Positions 1-7,838 are shown, counted from the first letter of the stretch. The stretch is DNA of 12,116 nt from Acidaminococcaceae bacterium (GCA_003512125.1 DOSQ01000002.1:1050-13165); one strand, 5' to 3'. Numbers and translations are program-made. The notes: generated by a model from the sequence alone, not told the origin.

Positions 1-626
1 ATCCGTTCCTGCCAGGAGGCTTTCGGCTCCAGCGGCAGGTTTCGGGATTTATAAACCACCACGCCGATAAAGAAGATGGTCAGCATGAATCCGGGGATAA
101 CACCGGACATAAACAACTGCCCGATGGATTCGCCGGTGATGGCACCGTAGAGAATCATGGGAATCGAAGGAGGTATCAGGATGCCCAGGGTACCGCCGGC
201 TGCCACCGCGCCCAGCACTACCGTACGCTCATAATTCCGTTTCAGCATTTCCGGAATGGCAATGGCGCCGATGGTAACCGCACAGGCTGCGGACGAACCG
301 GTTATCGCCGCGAAGATACCGCAGGCAACAATAGTCGCCGCACCCAGGCCGCCGGGCAGGTGGCGCAGCCATTTGTTGCCCAGTTCGAACAAATCGTTGC
401 CAACCTTCCCCTCCAGCAGGATCTGGCTCATCAGCACATACAGGGGCACCGCGCAGAGCACAAAGTCATCCAGGGACTTATAAGCCAGCAGCGGAATCTG
501 GTTCAGGGTACCTTCCCCTCCCATAAATAAAAGCATACCGACCAGACCGCCCGTTCCCAGGGCAAACCCTACCGGCAGACCGATAGCCAGCAGGACCAGC
601 AGCATCACGGTGAACAAAATAATCAT
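1..626 (-). CDS. dctM: TRAP transporter large permease subunit DctM (C-terminal part missing at window edge)
   Basis: This is the large membrane subunit of a tripartite ATP-independent periplasmic (TRAP) transporter, which moves an organic acid with Na+ or H+ after delivery by the DctP binding protein. The reading frame stays open from the ATG at 624-626 to the window edge (208 codons); a full DctM is about 425 residues, so roughly the N-terminal half is present. Visible features are an N-terminal hydrophobic helix (MIILFTVMLLVLLAIGLPVG), further hydrophobic segments, and the family signature AAGGTLGILIPPSIPMILYG near residues 141-160. The start ATG overlaps the dctQ stop codon (ATGA), which indicates translational coupling and supports the start. 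It is the last visible gene of the dctP-dctQ-dctM operon. Family assignment is firm; the substrate cannot be read from this subunit. Confidence 0.95.
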   Translation of the reverse strand, partial: MIILFTVMLLVLLAIGLPVGFALGTGGLVGMLLFMGGEGTLNQIPLLAYKSLDDFVLCAVPLYVLMSQILLEGKVGNDLFELGNKWLRHLPGGLGAATIVACGIFAAITGSSAACAVTIGAIAIPEMLKRNYERTVVLGAVAAGGTLGILIPPSIPMILYGAITGESIGQLFMSGVIPGFMLTIFFIGVVVYKSRNLPLEPKASWQER

Positions 627-1165
627 TTTGCCACCTCCCCTGCCGCTACAGCCGGATCATAGTCCGGATCTCCCAGTTTTATCAGGTTTTCCAGGAATGT
701 CCGGATAAAATGCAGGAACATCAGACCAAAACCGACAGGCAGAGACGATTGCGGAATCCACAGGGGCGTCCGCAGGGTCGTAGGGGCAATGATACCGTGT
801 TCCAATGACATGGCTACCATACCGATGGCATACACGGTTACAATGCCGCAGAAAACCATGCCGATAAACGAAGTGATTACGCTCAGGATCTCATTGGTCC
901 GCTTGCTTAAATGAGAAAGCAGGATGTCCACTTTGATATGCTTGTTAGCTACAAAAGTGACAGCCATACCCAAAAATCCCGCAATGGTCACACAGTAGGT
1001 AGAAATTTCTACTACCCACTCCGTAGGACTGTTGAACAATCCCCTCATGATTACTTCATATACAACAGAAAACGCAGGAATGAACAGCAACAGACCGGCA
1101 ATGACACCTACCACGCGGGTCAGCCCCATTAAAAACTTCCTGTAAACTGCTAAAAAACTTTTCAC
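623..1165 (-). CDS. dctQ: TRAP transporter small permease subunit DctQ
   Basis: This is the small four-helix membrane subunit that partners with DctM in TRAP transporters. With a GTG start at 1163-1165 the protein is 180 residues, normal for the family. I prefer this start because a GGAG (1172-1175) lies six bases upstream. The frame is open further upstream to an ATG at 1240, but those extra 25 residues are not DctQ-like and begin only 21 bases after the dctP stop. Hydrophobic segments lie at about residues 15-40, 50-75, 90-120 and 135-155. The HIKVDILLSHLSK stretch matches the family pattern of a His followed by a basic-hydrophobic-Asp motif after the second helix. The gene follows dctP by 96 bases and overlaps dctM by four bases. 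The start codon is the main uncertainty. Confidence 0.92.
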   Translation of the reverse strand: MKSFLAVYRKFLMGLTRVVGVIAGLLLFIPAFSVVYEVIMRGLFNSPTEWVVEISTYCVTIAGFLGMAVTFVANKHIKVDILLSHLSKRTNEILSVITSFIGMVFCGIVTVYAIGMVAMSLEHGIIAPTTLRTPLWIPQSSLPVGFGLMFLHFIRTFLENLIKLGDPDYDPAVAAGEVAK

Positions 1166-1171
1166 GTCAAT

Positions 1172-1175
1172 CTCC
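1172..1175 (-). promoter_or_regulatory. Ribosome binding site that selects the GTG start of dctQ
   Basis: GGAG on the minus strand, six bases before the GTG at 1163-1165. It favours this start over the in-frame ATG at 1240. Confidence 0.6.
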
Positions 1176-1261
1176 ACATTACTTGTAATAAATTTAATGG
1201 TAATACCGCCGATTGCGTCACAACCGGCGGTAACTGTCATCAGAATGCAGGAAACTGTTTT

Positions 1262-2290
1262 TTATTTCGTGCACATTTCCAGAATCTTTTTGCCCTGTTC
1301 GCCGGCGTGTTTGATGAAGATATCCCATACCGGTTTGGTAGCCGCCTGCCAGTCTTTGATCTCGTTTTCAGGTACTACATACACTTCCATACCTTTGGCT
1401 TTCAGATCTTCCAGGCCTTTCAGGTCTTCCGCTTTAGCATTTTTACGCAGGTCATCACGCACTTCTTTGGCTGCTTCCATAAATGCCTTCTGCTGCGCTT
1501 CGCTCATCTTGGCGAAGGATTTGTCGTTCATGGCTACGACAAATTCCGGAGACGCATGATTGGTTATCGTCAGGTATTTGGTAACTTCATACATTTTGCG
1601 GTCACGCATGGCCGGAGCACCGGAGGACTGTCCGTCGATGGTACCGCGCTGCAATGCCATATACACTTCGCCGGCACCCATGGTTACCGGGGACGCGCCC
1701 AGGGCCTTAATGGTTTCAGAAGCCAGTTCGCTGTAGCCGCGGATCTTCAGTCCCTTGAAATCTTCCGGCTTTTTAATGGGTCTCTTGTTGTTTGCGTATT
1801 GTACAAAACCGTAATCCGCCCAGTAAACAACCTTTACGTGTTTCTTGGCCATCTCATCTTCCAGGATCTTGCCCATGCCGCCGTCAATTGCGGTATCCAC
1901 CTTTTCGTAACCGGGGAACACGAAGGGTACGTCAAATACTTCCATAGCAGGGATAATGGTCGCCCAGCGGCCTACCGTGTTAAGCCCCATATCCACGCCG
2001 CCGGTCATAATCGCATCGTTCATCGTCTTATCATTGTACAGCTGGCCGGCCGGGAACGAAGTAATGACAACCTCTCCCTTGGTTTTATCCTTTACCTTCA
2101 CGATAAAGCTCTCTACACCTTTTGCTACCGGATGATTAGCCGGCAATGCATAGGCTAATTTATATTCAACTTTTTTCCCTGCTGCCGGGGCCGCCGCCTT
2201 TTTATCGCCGCCTCCGCAGCCTGCCATACAGATTGCCGCCATTGCCAAAGTCGCTACCGCCGCTGCTTTTAACCATCTTGCTGATTTCAT
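1262..2290 (-). CDS. dctP: TRAP transporter solute-binding protein DctP, lipoprotein
   Basis: This is the extracytoplasmic substrate-binding subunit of a TRAP transporter. From the ATG at 2288-2290 it is 342 residues, a normal DctP length. GGAGGAA at 2296-2302 supports the start; the frame is open further upstream, but that part lies inside the leader RNA. Residues 1-25 form a lipoprotein signal: basic MKSARWLK, a hydrophobic Ala-rich stretch, then a lipobox MAGC with Cys25 as the lipidated residue. The mature domain begins near VEYKLAYALP and carries family motifs: the KIRG segment, whose Arg184 aligns with the arginine that clamps substrate carboxylates in DctP proteins, then LGASPV and LQRGTIDGQ. 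After GTIDGQ the usual acidic-Asn-Pro is replaced by SSGAP, which may affect specificity. It heads the operon and is controlled by a T-box leader, so an amino acid or a related acid is a plausible ligand. That last point is inference. Confidence 0.93.
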   Translation of the reverse strand: MKSARWLKAAAVATLAMAAICMAGCGGGDKKAAAPAAGKKVEYKLAYALPANHPVAKGVESFIVKVKDKTKGEVVITSFPAGQLYNDKTMNDAIMTGGVDMGLNTVGRWATIIPAMEVFDVPFVFPGYEKVDTAIDGGMGKILEDEMAKKHVKVVYWADYGFVQYANNKRPIKKPEDFKGLKIRGYSELASETIKALGASPVTMGAGEVYMALQRGTIDGQSSGAPAMRDRKMYEVTKYLTITNHASPEFVVAMNDKSFAKMSEAQQKAFMEAAKEVRDDLRKNAKAEDLKGLEDLKAKGMEVYVVPENEIKDWQAATKPVWDIFIKHAGEQGKKILEMCTK

Positions 2291-2393
2291 AATTGTTCCT
2301 CCACTCCTCATTTGATATAGAATAATAAAAACACAGAGTAACAGGGCCGCTGAAATCCATTGTCCGAAAACAATCTGGCAGCAAGCGCTGCTA

Positions 2394-2433
2394 TAAAAAA
2401 ACGCCCCTGTCGGAAAACTCCGGCAGGGGCGTG
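2394..2433 (-). terminator. Intrinsic terminator of the T-box leader
   Basis: On the minus strand, ACGCCCCTG and CAGGGGCGT form a nine-base-pair stem, extended by CGGA/TCCG around a GTTT loop and followed by seven T residues. Its 5' arm overlaps the sequence needed for the T-box antiterminator, as expected for transcription attenuation. Confidence 0.93.
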
Positions 2434-2626
2434 ATTCACGCGGTACCACCCTACATTATACTCCTGGCCTGTAACGCCGCCACAGCGCTTTATCCTAAAG
2501 ACAATACCATTCAGATAAAGAGTTCGCAGGCGAGACGTTCCACTGCTTCTACCGGCTTACACCAGCCGCCGGCTCTCTTGCGTCCGCATATGAAACGATT
2601 CCTGTTCATAACTTCTATTTGAAATT
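2394..2626 (-). ncRNA. T-box riboswitch leader of the dctPQM operon
   Basis: The minus-strand leader shows T-box hallmarks in the expected order. Near its 5' end is an ATGAACAGGAA start of Stem I (about 2598-2608). The distal Stem I AGAGAGCCGG with GGTG and AAGCCGG follows (about 2550-2578), then the T-box sequence TGGTACCGCG (2439-2448) inside AGGGTGGTACCGCG, then an intrinsic terminator. T-box RNAs bind uncharged tRNA: Stem I pairs a specifier triplet with the anticodon, and the tRNA CCA end pairs with the T-box bulge to form the antiterminator. The specifier lies within 2515-2522, but I cannot fix it by eye. Candidates are UUA (2516-2518, Leu), UUU (2517-2519, Phe) and CUC (2520-2522, Leu). 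The usual AGUA loop E sequence on the opposite strand is not clear. About 100 bases separate the terminator from dctP. Confidence 0.93.
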
Positions 2627-2632
2627 AAAACA

Positions 2633-2661
2633 AGTATAGCAAGGCAGATTTTAATTGTCAA
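2633..2661 (-). promoter_or_regulatory. Near-consensus sigma-70 (SigA) promoter of the T-box/dctPQM transcript
   Basis: Minus-strand -35 TTGACA (2656-2661), a 17-base spacer and -10 TATACT (2633-2638). Transcription would start near 2626, about 20 bases before the Stem I motifs. The strong promoter fits an operon controlled mainly by attenuation. Confidence 0.85.
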
Positions 2662-2739
2662 TATTTTTTTCACATTCTGTTTACAATCAAACGAATAAAT
2701 AATATTTTTGTTTTCCTGTGACGGACTTCAGAAAGCAAA

Positions 2740-4347
2740 TTACAAATTTCCCAGCATGTCGTCCATATACCGGCGGACCTTTTCCAGTTTCTTCCGCATC
2801 TGGTCTGCTTTTGCGCTGTCCCGTAAGGCAATCTGTTCCATCTTGTTCCGGTATTGCATATAATTCCGCTCGATTGCTGTAATCGTATCCTGCAGTTCCG
2901 CAACTTCCGGAAGCGTTTCCACTTCGGGCGCCGCTTCAATGACATAATCCGTTCCGTCTATCGATACACTGTCACCATATTTAGGTATGTAAGCCGCCGT
3001 CCCCAACTGCATCTGCAGGTCTTTGGACAGTTCGCTGGCTGCGTCGAATTCCCCATGTGTCACAAAGAAAATCTTCGGTTTTTGCGGCATCTTCTTATAC
3101 CAGTCAATAAGCTGCTCCTTGTCAGCATGGGCAGAAAAGCCTGTCATATTAACAATTTCCGCAGCCACATGGATGGTTTCCCCCATAATTTTTACTTTTT
3201 TTACACCGTCGATCAGATTCCGGCCCATGGTCCCTTCCGCCTGATAGCCGGCAAAGACCACCGAACATTCCGGCCTCCACAGGTTATGCTTCAGGTGATG
3301 CAGGATCCGTCCCGCATCCGCCATACCGCTGGCAGATAAAATAATCTTAGGACCTTCTATACCGTTGATCATGCGCGACTCTTCGGCCGTAGGTGTAAAA
3401 TGCACATTCTTCATGGCAAAGAGCCGGTCTCCCTGGAATTCAACAAGCGCACGGGTCTCCGCGTCATATTCTTCCTTACTTGCCAGTGTGATTCCCGTGG
3501 CTTTAGTCGCCAGCGGACTGTCAACATAAATCGGCACGTCCGGAATTTTCCCTTCCTGTGACAGTTTCTGGAAATAATACAGCAGCACCTGGGTGCGTCC
3601 TACTGCGAAAGCAGGGATAACCACATTACCGCCCCGCTCCACGGTCTCATTGATTATTTTGGCCAGCTCCGCTTCTTTATCGTAGGCCTTATGTTTCCTG
3701 TTCCCATACGTGGATTCCGTTATAATGAAGTCCGCGCCTTTTAAAATGGTGGGGTCTTCCACAATGGGCTGTTTCGGCTGCCCCACATCACCGGAAAAGA
3801 TCATGGTTGTCGTCTTTCCGTTTTCCTCTATTTCCAGACGCACTACCGCGCTGCCAAGGATATGCCCGGCGACCCGAAGCCTTGCCGTTACGCCCGGAAT
3901 CACCGTAAAGGTTTCTTCAAAATTATGAACATAGAAATGTTGCAGTGCCGTATACGCATCGTCTACCGTAAATAACGGAAGCACCTGTGATTTTCCGGCC
4001 CGCAGCCCTTTGCGGTTGGCATATTCTGCGTCGGACTCCTGGATGTGCGCGCTGTCCGGCAGCAGGATCGTGCACAGTTGCTGGGTAGATTTTGTGCAGT
4101 GAACGTGTCCTTTAAATCCTTCTTTGACCAGACGGGGAATCAGGCCGCTGTGATCTACATGGGCATGGGTCAGCACCATGGCGTCGATCTCCGCCGGATT
4201 AAAGGCGAAAGGTCTCTCATTAAAGGCTTTGATGGATTTAGAGCCCTGGAACATGCCGCAGTCCACCAGCATCTTTTTTCCGTTGACTTCCAGTAAATAA
4301 CAGGATCCCGTCACCGTCCTTGCCGCGCCTAAAAAAGTCAGCTTCAT
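2740..4347 (-). CDS. Beta-CASP metallo-beta-lactamase-fold ribonuclease-like protein
   Basis: The protein has 535 residues and belongs to the metallo-beta-lactamase/beta-CASP group with a C-terminal RMMBL segment, related to the CPSF73 and archaeal or bacterial CPSF-like nucleases. Members of this family act on RNA; the exact substrate here is unknown. The dinuclear-zinc motif HAHVDHSG starts at His61 (His61, His63, Asp65, His66). ESTYGNR near residues 211-217 is a beta-CASP landmark, and GFSAHAD with a later FVTHGE supplies the C-terminal metal ligands. Roughly the last 60 residues look like a charged coiled-coil extension. The start ATG has a GGGAGG ribosome site at 4356-4361. The gene follows recQ by 176 bases with no clear terminator between them, so co-transcription with nth-recQ is possible. 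Fold assignment is secure; the biological role is not. Confidence 0.92.
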   Translation of the reverse strand: MKLTFLGAARTVTGSCYLLEVNGKKMLVDCGMFQGSKSIKAFNERPFAFNPAEIDAMVLTHAHVDHSGLIPRLVKEGFKGHVHCTKSTQQLCTILLPDSAHIQESDAEYANRKGLRAGKSQVLPLFTVDDAYTALQHFYVHNFEETFTVIPGVTARLRVAGHILGSAVVRLEIEENGKTTTMIFSGDVGQPKQPIVEDPTILKGADFIITESTYGNRKHKAYDKEAELAKIINETVERGGNVVIPAFAVGRTQVLLYYFQKLSQEGKIPDVPIYVDSPLATKATGITLASKEEYDAETRALVEFQGDRLFAMKNVHFTPTAEESRMINGIEGPKIILSASGMADAGRILHHLKHNLWRPECSVVFAGYQAEGTMGRNLIDGVKKVKIMGETIHVAAEIVNMTGFSAHADKEQLIDWYKKMPQKPKIFFVTHGEFDAASELSKDLQMQLGTAAYIPKYGDSVSIDGTDYVIEAAPEVETLPEVAELQDTITAIERNYMQYRNKMEQIALRDSAKADQMRKKLEKVRRYMDDMLGNL

Positions 4348-4523
4348 AAAAACAACCTCCCGAACAGCATTCTGCGCATAAACTTAAACATTTTCATCAA
4401 TGATCAGCCAATAACCAGACGAATCGCCGGTATTCTATGCAAACTGACCGATTCACATATATCTGCAAGCCTTCTTCTATGTTATTCTCTGTTGGCTTCG
4501 ATTTTCCTGCAAAAAGACCCCTG

Positions 4524-5744
4524 TCAATTTCGGAAAAAATCTGTGAACTGTTTCCACCAGCCGGCTTTACAGCAGAAGCCACACTTTCCGCAATTCGCAT
4601 TCGTATCTTCCCCAAAATACCGTAAAATGTAATTACGCAGACAACCGTCATAATTACAGTAGTCCCACATAGACGCCAGAAGCTGCAATGCACGTTCCGA
4701 TTTCTCCTGCTGTTGCGCCAGTTCCCTGCAGACACGCAGATCTTCCGGACTGTAAAACAGGGTACAACGCGCGTCCTCTCCATTCCGTCCGGCCCGTCCC
4801 GCTTCCTGATAATACTCTTCCAGGCTCTGGGGCATATTGTAATGGATCACAAAGCCTACGTTACTCTTATCAATTCCCATGCCGAATGCCGAAGTCGCCG
4901 CAATCACACGCACTTCATCCTTGATAAACGCTTCCTGATTCCTTTGTCGCTCCCCAACCGTCAGGCCTGCATGATAACGGGCCACAGAAAATTGATGCTG
5001 CCGCAGCAAACGGAAACAGCATTCCACATAGTGATGGGTGGAGCAGTACACAATGCCGCTTTTTCCTTTCACCGTTTCCAATTCGTCCAGCAACGCCCTG
5101 TCCTTATCTGCAGGGGATTTTTTAGCAAAGAACAGATTCGGACGGTCAAACCCCCGTATCACGACCGCCGGATCCGAAAGCCCCAGACTGCTGATAATGT
5201 CCTGCCGTACGGCAGGTGTAGCCGTTGCGGTAAAGGCCGCATATAAAGGCCGCTGCGGCAGACTTTCCACAAATCCTCTGATATTCAGGTAAGAAGGACG
5301 GAAATCGTGCCCCCACTGGGATACACAGTGCGCCTCGTCCACAACTACAAAGTCCGGCGGATTCTGTAAGGCAAAACGGAGAAACCGTTCATTCTGCAGC
5401 CGTTCCGGTGAAAGGTATACCAGCTTATAAACACCGGTATGAATATCATACATAACTTCGTTATAAGTATGCTTACTCATACCGCTGTTAATACAGACCG
5501 TAGGAATGTTTTCCTGTTGCAGGTGCGCTACCTGGTCTTCCATCAGGGAAATCAGCGGTGAAATTACAAAGGTAAGTCCCTCCTGCATCAGGGCAGGTAC
5601 CTGGAAGCAGACGGATTTCCCCGCTCCCGTGGGCAATACAGCAAGACAGTCCCTGCCGCTGAGAATCGCGTCTACTACTTCCCGCTGTCCGGGGCGGAAG
5701 TTATCATACCCGAACCATGCTTTTAGAATTTTTTCCGGTTGCAA
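4524..5744 (-). CDS. recQ: Short RecQ-family ATP-dependent DNA helicase (TTG start)
   Basis: This is a RecQ-type 3'-5' DNA helicase acting in recombination and repair. I place the start at the TTG at 5742-5744 because AGGGGGTG lies just upstream, giving 406 residues. The frame is open further up, but that part lies inside nth. Motifs in order: FRPGQREVV (16-24), Walker A PTGAGKS (38-44), DEAH (136-139) followed by the RecQ aromatic-rich loop CVSQWGHDFRP, TATAT (motif III, about 172-176), and QEAGRAGR (motif VI, 313-320). A zinc-binding segment follows, with Cys363, Cys368, Cys385, Cys388 and Cys391. The protein ends about 15 residues later, so the winged-helix (RQC) and HRDC domains of a roughly 600-residue RecQ are absent. 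It lies 16 bases after the nth stop, in an apparent nth-recQ operon. Confidence 0.9.
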   Translation of the reverse strand: MQPEKILKAWFGYDNFRPGQREVVDAILSGRDCLAVLPTGAGKSVCFQVPALMQEGLTFVISPLISLMEDQVAHLQQENIPTVCINSGMSKHTYNEVMYDIHTGVYKLVYLSPERLQNERFLRFALQNPPDFVVVDEAHCVSQWGHDFRPSYLNIRGFVESLPQRPLYAAFTATATPAVRQDIISSLGLSDPAVVIRGFDRPNLFFAKKSPADKDRALLDELETVKGKSGIVYCSTHHYVECCFRLLRQHQFSVARYHAGLTVGERQRNQEAFIKDEVRVIAATSAFGMGIDKSNVGFVIHYNMPQSLEEYYQEAGRAGRNGEDARCTLFYSPEDLRVCRELAQQQEKSERALQLLASMWDYCNYDGCLRNYILRYFGEDTNANCGKCGFCCKAGWWKQFTDFFRN

Positions 5745-5749
5745 ATAAG

Positions 5750-5757
5750 CACCCCCT
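5750..5757 (-). promoter_or_regulatory. Ribosome binding site that selects the TTG start of recQ
   Basis: AGGGGGTG on the minus strand, five bases before the TTG at 5742-5744 and within the 16-base gap after the nth stop codon. No ATG in this frame is as well placed. Confidence 0.65.
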
Positions 5758-5760
5758 GAA

Positions 5761-6399
5761 CTATTTTGTAATATTCTTTTCTTTAAACGGACACAACTGA
5801 AGGCAAACGCACTCCTCACACAGGGGTTTCCTGGCTTTGCAGGTGAGACGTCCGTGCCAGATGAACCAGTGATGGGCATCCGCCCATTTGGTCTTGGGTA
5901 TCAGTTTCTGGAGATCCAGTTCCGTCGCTTCCGGTGTTTTTGCTTCCGACAGTCCCAGCCGGTGAGACGTGCGGAATACATGGGTGTCCACCGCAATGGC
6001 AGGCACTTTATAGACTACGCTGGCAATCACGTCCGCCGTCTTGCGTCCCACCCCGGGAAGTTTCATCAAAGTCGGAATGTCCCTGGGAATTTCACCGCCA
6101 AATTCTTCCGTCAGCATATGGCACATACCCAGCAGATTTTTTGCTTTGGCTCTGTAAAGACCGCAGTCGCGGATTTCCTCTTCCAGTTGCTCCTGCGTCA
6201 GCGCGCCCATCTTTTCCGGCGTGTTCAGCCGCGGGAAAATACGGGCTGTGATCTTGTTGATCCGTTCGTCTGTACATTGGGCCGACATGATGACAGCACA
6301 CAGCAATTCAAAGGGAGAATTGTAATGCAGCGCCGTGCCGATTCCGTTATACCGTTTTTCCAGTGCGGCGATAATTTCCTGTTTATCTTTTTTTCGCAT
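5761..6399 (-). CDS. nth: Endonuclease III, DNA glycosylase/AP lyase
   Basis: Endonuclease III removes oxidised pyrimidines from DNA and cuts the abasic site, starting base excision repair. The protein has 212 residues, the normal family length. The helix-hairpin-helix LPGVGRKTA (114-122) contains the Schiff-base lysine Lys120, and Asp138 in VDTHVFR is the catalytic aspartate. The C-terminal [4Fe-4S] motif is complete: Cys187-X6-Cys194-X2-Cys197-X5-Cys203. AGAGG lies eight bases before the ATG. A terminator-like hairpin ends only 16 bases upstream of the start codon, so the gene may depend on read-through from the UPF0210 operon. recQ follows after 16 bases. Confidence 0.96.
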   Translation of the reverse strand: MRKKDKQEIIAALEKRYNGIGTALHYNSPFELLCAVIMSAQCTDERINKITARIFPRLNTPEKMGALTQEQLEEEIRDCGLYRAKAKNLLGMCHMLTEEFGGEIPRDIPTLMKLPGVGRKTADVIASVVYKVPAIAVDTHVFRTSHRLGLSEAKTPEATELDLQKLIPKTKWADAHHWFIWHGRLTCKARKPLCEECVCLQLCPFKEKNITK

Positions 6400-6415
6400 T
6401 GTATGTACCTCTTTG

Positions 6416-6452
6416 AAAAAAAGCAGCCCCCAGTACAGACCAAGAGCTGCTT
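6416..6452 (-). terminator. Intrinsic terminator between the UPF0210 gene and nth
   Basis: Minus-strand AAGCAGCTC and GGGCTGCTT pair over nine positions (one G-U) around a 14-base loop and run directly into a T tract. It lies just after the UPF0210 stop codon, and its T tract ends 16 bases before the nth start. Confidence 0.8.
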
Positions 6453-6459
6453 CGTTTTA

Positions 6460-7824
6460 TCAGTTTGTCAGGCTGCGCACCGGTGCCGGAATCCGTCCTC
6501 CCCGTGCAATAAAGGTATCAGCCTTAAATTTGCTGACGCCCATAATAGGCGCATGCCCCAACAGACCGCCGAATTCCACCTGTTCGCCCACGCCTTTGCC
6601 CGGAACGGGAATGACACGGACCGCCGTGGTCTTGTTATTGATCATGCCAATCGCAGATTCATCCGCAATGATAGCGGCAATGGTTTCTGCGGAGGTATCG
6701 CCGGGAATGGCGATCATATCCAGGCCTACCGAGCAGACACAGGTCATGGCTTCCAGTTTTTCCAGGCACAGGCTGCCCCGTTCCACTGCGGCGATCATAC
6801 CCGCGTCTTCGCTGACGGGAATAAACGCGCCGGACAAGCCGCCCACGTAACTGGATGCCATCAGCCCGCCTTTTTTCACCGCATCGTTCAGCATGGCAAG
6901 CGTTGCCGTGGTGCCGGGACCGCCGCAACTTTCCAGGCCGATCTCTTCCAGAATATGCGCTACCGAGTCGCCGACTGCCGGCGTCGGTGCCAGCGACAGG
7001 TCGATGATGCCGAACTGGGTGTTCAACCGTTTCGCTGCCTCCTGGGCCACCAGCTGTCCTACCCGGGTAATTTTGAAAGCGGTACGTTTGATTACTTCCG
7101 CCACCGCGCCAATGTCCTGTCCACGGACCGCTTCCAACGCATGTTTCACCACACCGGGTCCGCTGACGCCCACGCTGACTACGGATTCCGGTTCTGTCAC
7201 ACCATGAAAGGCACCGGCCATAAAGGGATTATCGTTTACTGCATTGCAGAACACCACCAGTTTCGCGCAGCCGATGGCATCGTTGGCCGCCGTCTTTTCT
7301 GCCGTAGCTTTTACCACACGGCCCATTTCCGCCACAGCATCCATGTTGATACCGGCTTTTGTGGAACCCACGTTGACGGAAGAGCAAACCACTTCCGTGG
7401 TAGCCAGCGCTTCCGGAATGGAAGCAATCAGGTTGCGGTCGCCTTTGGTATAGCCCTTGTCCACCAGCGCGCTGAAGCCGCCGATAAAGTTGACCCCTAC
7501 TTCATGGGCCGCTTTATCCAGCGCTTTGGCCAGCGGCACATAATCATTGGTATCGCAGCTTTCGCCCACCATGGAGATCGGTGTTACGGAAATACGTTTA
7601 TTGATGATTGGCACGCCCAGATCGGATTCAATATCTTCCCCGGTCTGCACCAGCTTTTCCGCTTTTTTGGTAATCTTGTCATAGATTTTATCCGCGCAGA
7701 CTTTCACATCCGGATGCCCGCAGTCCCGCAGGCTGATGCCCATGGTGATGGTACGCACATCCAGATTGTGATGGGTAATCATCTGCGTAGTTTCCAGCAC
7801 ATCGTTAAAGGTTAACACTGACAT
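6460..7824 (-). CDS. PFL family protein UPF0210 (DUF711)
   Basis: The 454-residue protein matches the conserved UPF0210/DUF711 family, whose fold resembles pyruvate formate-lyase-type glycyl radical enzymes but whose reaction is unknown. Recognisable family stretches include DVRTITMGISLRDC near the N-terminus, KRISVTPISMVGES, FIGGFSALVDKG, CSSVNVGSTKAGINMDA, the Gly-rich CGGPGTTATLAMLNDAVKKG, and SYVGGLSGAFIPVSEDAGMI. The length is usual for the family. CGGAGGA lies just before the ATG and overlaps the end of the ACT-domain gene, whose stop is 14 bases upstream. This two-gene arrangement is conserved in other Firmicutes (for example SP_0238/SP_0239 of Streptococcus pneumoniae), so the ACT protein probably senses a ligand for this enzyme-like partner. 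That functional link is inference. Confidence 0.93.
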   Translation of the reverse strand: MSVLTFNDVLETTQMITHHNLDVRTITMGISLRDCGHPDVKVCADKIYDKITKKAEKLVQTGEDIESDLGVPIINKRISVTPISMVGESCDTNDYVPLAKALDKAAHEVGVNFIGGFSALVDKGYTKGDRNLIASIPEALATTEVVCSSVNVGSTKAGINMDAVAEMGRVVKATAEKTAANDAIGCAKLVVFCNAVNDNPFMAGAFHGVTEPESVVSVGVSGPGVVKHALEAVRGQDIGAVAEVIKRTAFKITRVGQLVAQEAAKRLNTQFGIIDLSLAPTPAVGDSVAHILEEIGLESCGGPGTTATLAMLNDAVKKGGLMASSYVGGLSGAFIPVSEDAGMIAAVERGSLCLEKLEAMTCVCSVGLDMIAIPGDTSAETIAAIIADESAIGMINNKTTAVRVIPVPGKGVGEQVEFGGLLGHAPIMGVSKFKADTFIARGGRIPAPVRSLTN

Positions 7825-7838
7825 GACGATTCCTCCGT

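Noticed and set aside
1307..2158. 283-codon open frame on the plus strand
   Set aside because: It is antisense to dctP, has no ribosome site and no recognisable domain, and dctP is well supported.
2291..2449. N-terminal extension of dctP by 53 codons
   Set aside because: It would run through the T-box terminator and leader. The lipoprotein signal and the GGAGGAA site fix the start at 2290.
4397..4783. 128-codon minus-strand frame overlapping the end of recQ
   Set aside because: It is in another frame of recQ and has no domain or ribosome site. I considered a frameshifted recQ C-terminus, but the extra sequence does not resemble a winged-helix or HRDC domain.
5854..7815. 653-codon open frame on the plus strand
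   Set aside because: It lies antisense to nth and UPF0210, both of which have clear family motifs. Its translation is rich in His, Arg, Phe and Gly with no recognisable domain, which is typical of an antisense frame in GC-rich coding DNA.
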